From NCBI GenBank assembly GCA_027886175.1, contig JAJNNQ010000129.1, forward strand, positions 868,001-932,000: a stretch of 64,000 nt of DNA, written 5' to 3'. A program made the translations under genes and the position numbers. The notes under the pieces were generated by a model, which saw only the letters and a list, made by a program, of their open reading frames with translations, did not search any database and was not told the DNA's origin. Positions 60,921 through 64,000 of this stretch are shown piece by piece (positions within the stretch are counted from its first letter, which is position 1; each line of letters begins with the position of its first letter). This DNA is from Phylloscopus collybita (lineage: Eukaryota; Chordata; Aves; Passeriformes; Phylloscopidae).

Positions 60921-63900
60921 TGTGTGCCTGCCACTAGGCTTCCGCCTATTAAAATTCCACTAAAATTCCATACAAATGAGGATGTCTCCCAGGTGCAATC
61001 TACAACCAGATGGAAGTTTGTTGGCCCCTGTAGAGCAAGAGGCCTCATACAAATTGACATCAGGAATCTGGGGCAGAGACTTTGGTTTCCCATGGAAAAG
61101 GGACACCGTTCGTGTCTAATGCTGTCTGACTGCCAGTGGGCTTATGGCTACTAAAATTACATACAAATGAGGATATCTCCCAGATGCAATATGCCACAAG
61201 TTGGAAGTTTGTCTCCTCTTGTAGTGCCAGAGGCCTCCTAGAAAATGACATTAGGATCGTGGGGTGGAGACTTTGGTTTCCCAAGGAAATGGGTCACCGT
61301 TCGTGTCTAATGCTGTCTTCCTGCCGCTGGGATTCTGCCTACTAAAATTCCACTAAAATTCCATACAAATGAGAATATCTCCCAGGTGGAATCTAACACC
61401 AGATGGAAGTTTCTTTGCCCTTGTGGTTCCAAAGGCCTCCTACAAACTGACATCAGGAACCTAGGGTGGAGACTTTGGTTTCCCATGGAAAAGGACCACC
61501 GTTCGCGTCTAATGCTGTCTGCCTGGCACTGGGGTTATGACTGCTGAAGTTCCATACAAATGAGGATATCTCCCAGGTGAAATCTACCACCAGGTGGAAG
61601 TTTGCCTGCCCTTGTAGTGCCAAAGGCCTCCTAAAAACTGACATCAGGAACGTGGGGTGGAGACTTTGGTTTCCCATGGAAATGGGCCACCGTTTGTGTC
61701 TAATGCTATGTGCCTGCCACTGGGCTTATGCCTAGTAAAATTCCATACAAATGAGGATATCTCCCAGATGGAGTCTACTACCAGTTGAAAGTTTGTCTAC
61801 CCTTTTAATGCCAATGGCCTCCTACAAACTGACATCAGGAATCTGGAGAGGACGCTTTGGTTTCCCATGGAAACAGGACACCCTTGGTGTTTAATACTGC
61901 CCCCTAGCCACTGGGCTTATGACTACTGAAATTACATACAAATGAGGATATCTCCCAGACGCAATATGCCACCAGATGGAAGTTTGTCTGCTCTTGCAGT
62001 GACAAAGGCCTCCTTCAAACTGACATTCGGAACCTCACCTGGAGACTTTGGTTTCCTATGGAAAAGGCCCACCGTTCATGTTTAATGCTGTCTGTCGTGG
62101 CTGCTGAGTACTAAAATACCACTAAAATTCCATACAAATGAGGACATCTCCGAGGTGCAATCTACCGCCAGTTGGAAGTTTGTCTGCCCTTGTAGTACCA
62201 AAGGCCTCCTTCAAACTGACATCAGGAACATAGGATGGATAATTTCTTTTTCCATGGAAAAGGGCCACTGTTCGTGTCTAATGCTGTCTGAGTGCCAGTG
62301 GGCATATGCCTACTAATATTCCCTACAAATGAGGTTATCTCCCAAATAGAATTTCCCACCAGATGGAAGTTTGTCTGCCCTTGTACTGCCAAAGGTCTCC
62401 TAAAACCTGACTTCAGGAACGTGGCATGGAGACTTTGGTTGCCCATAGGAAAAGGGCCACCGTTCATGTCTAATGCTGTCTGCCTGCCACTGGGCTTCTA
62501 CCTGCTGAAATTCCATACAAATGAGGATATCTCCCCGATGCAATCAACCACCAGACGGAAGATTGTCTGCCCTTGTACTGCCAAAGGTCTCCTAAAACCT
62601 GACATCGGGAACGTTGTGTGGAGACTTTGGTTTCCCATGGAAAAGGACCGCCGTTCCCGTCTAATGCTGTCTGCCTGGCACTGTAGTTAGGACTGCAGAG
62701 GTTCCATACAAATGAGGATATCTCCCAGGTGCAATCTACCACCAGGTGGAAGTTTGTCTGCCCTTGTAGTGCCAAAGGCCTCCTAGAAACGGACAACAGG
62801 AACGTGGGGTGGAGACTTTGGTTTCCCTTAGAAATGGGCCACCGTTCGTGTCTTATGCTGTTGCCTGCCACTGGGTTTCTACGTGCTGAAATTCCATACA
62901 AATGAGGATATCTCCCCGATGCAATCAACCACCAGACGGAAGTTTGTCTGCCCTTGTACTGCCAAATGCCTCCTAAAACCTGACATCCGGTACGTGGTGT
63001 GGAGACTTTGGTTTCCCATGGAAAAGGACCGCCGTTCCCGTCTAATGCTGTCTGCCTGGCACTGTGGTTATGACTGCTGAAGTTGCATACAGATGAGGAT
63101 ATCTCCAAGGTGCAATCTACCACAAGGTGGAAGTTTGTCTGCCCTTGTAGTGCCAAAGGTCTCCTAGAAATGGACAGCGGGTACGTGGTGTGGAGACTTT
63201 GGTTTCCCATAGAAATGAGCCACCGTTCGTGTCTAATACTGTCTGCCTGCCACTGGGCTTCTTCCTACTAAAATTCCACTAAAATTCAATAGAAATGAGG
63301 ATATCTCCCAGGTGCAATCGACAACCAGATGGAAGTTTCTCTGCCCTTATATTGGAAAATGCCTCCTACAAAGTGACATCAGCAACGTGGCGTGGAGATT
63401 TTGGTTTCCCACGGAAAAGGGCCACCGTTCGTGTCTAATGCTGTCTGCCTGGCACTGGGGTTATGCCTGCTGAAATCCCTCACAAATGAGGATGTCTCCC
63501 AGGTGCAATCTACCACCCGTTGGAAGTTTGTCTGCCCTTGTAGTGCCAAAGGCCTCCTAAAAACTGACATCAGGAACGTGCGGTGGAGACTTTGGTTTCC
63601 CAAAGAAATGGGCCACCGTTCGCGTCTAATGCTGTCTGCCTGGCACTGTGGCTATGACTGCTGAAGTTCCATAGAAATGAGGATATCTCCCAGGTGAAAT
63701 CTACCACCAGGTGGAAGTCTGTCTGCCCTTGTAGTGCCAAAGCCCTCCTAGAAACGGACATCAGGAACGTGGGGTGGAGACTTTGGTTTCCCTTAGAAAT
63801 GGGTCACCGTTCGTGTCTAATGCTGTCTGCCATACACTGGGCTTATGCCTACTAAAATTCCACTAAAATTACATACAAATGAGGATATCTCCCCGATGCA

Positions 63901-64000
63901 ATATGCCACCAGTTGGAAGTTTGTCTGCTCTTGTAGTGCCAAAAGCCTCCTAGAAACGGACATCAGGAACGTGGGGTGGAGACTTTGGTTTCCCAAGGAA
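60921..64000 (-). repeat. Higher-order repeat copy D (incomplete, cut by the window end)
   Basis: Fourth HOR unit, with 3080 bp in the window. It has the standard order, including the monomer missing from copy C (near 61485-61675), and shows no five-monomer duplication. Private variants are GTTTGTTGGCCCC and AGCAAGAGGCCTC near 61017-61045. The array runs off the window in this state, so its full length is unknown. Confidence 0.92.

Noticed and set aside
54302..63210. 246-codon open frames in HOR copies B, C and D (minus strand)
   Set aside because: They span several monomers only because successive monomer lengths happen to keep one frame open. In HOR copy A the equivalent frame is interrupted. 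The peptide is simply the translated satellite repeated.
14559..64000. CRISPR-like regular repeats
   Set aside because: The repeats are contiguous satellite monomers of 191-202 bp without unique spacers, in eukaryotic sequence.

Overview
This window contains no protein-coding gene that I can support. It is almost entirely satellite DNA from a eukaryotic, vertebrate-type chromosome. It holds two unrelated tandem-repeat families, one retroviral solo LTR, and several rearrangement breakpoints inside the arrays. Organism assignment is inference. The solo LTR has the class II ERV style common in birds, and the second satellite has a basic period of 191 bp, the same period as the songbird satellite named Tgut191A. 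A bird, probably a songbird, is therefore my best guess, but I cannot check sequence identity here.

Region 1 (1-14558) is a GC- and CpG-rich satellite with a strict 499-bp period. About 18 copies lie in one orientation (1-8966) and about 11.2 copies in the opposite orientation (8964-14558). The head-to-head switch has a 45-nt spacer and a 3-bp GCG overlap. No copy gains or loses a base. The two arms carry different variants, so the right arm is not a mirror copy of the left.

Region 2 (14559-47362) is a second satellite with diverged monomers in two length classes, about 191 and about 202 bp. It contains scattered direct duplications of 0.4-1.2 kb. A 368-bp solo LTR with a perfect 6-bp target-site duplication sits at 32480-32847.

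Region 3 (47363-64000) is the same 191/202-bp satellite in inverted orientation. After about 1.7 kb of irregular monomers it becomes a higher-order repeat (HOR) of 19 monomers, about 3.7 kb. There are three complete copies and one incomplete copy, nearly identical by eye. The third copy has lost one monomer and tandemly duplicated five.

The layout (unrelated satellite, then old diverged monomers with a retroelement, then inversion, then young homogeneous HOR) matches the transition from pericentromere to centromere core known from primate alpha satellite. The proposal that the HOR beyond 47.4 kb is the edge of a functional or recently active centromere is the main hypothesis from this window. 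The many apparent open frames come from the repeats: they recur at the repeat period, in several frames, on both strands.
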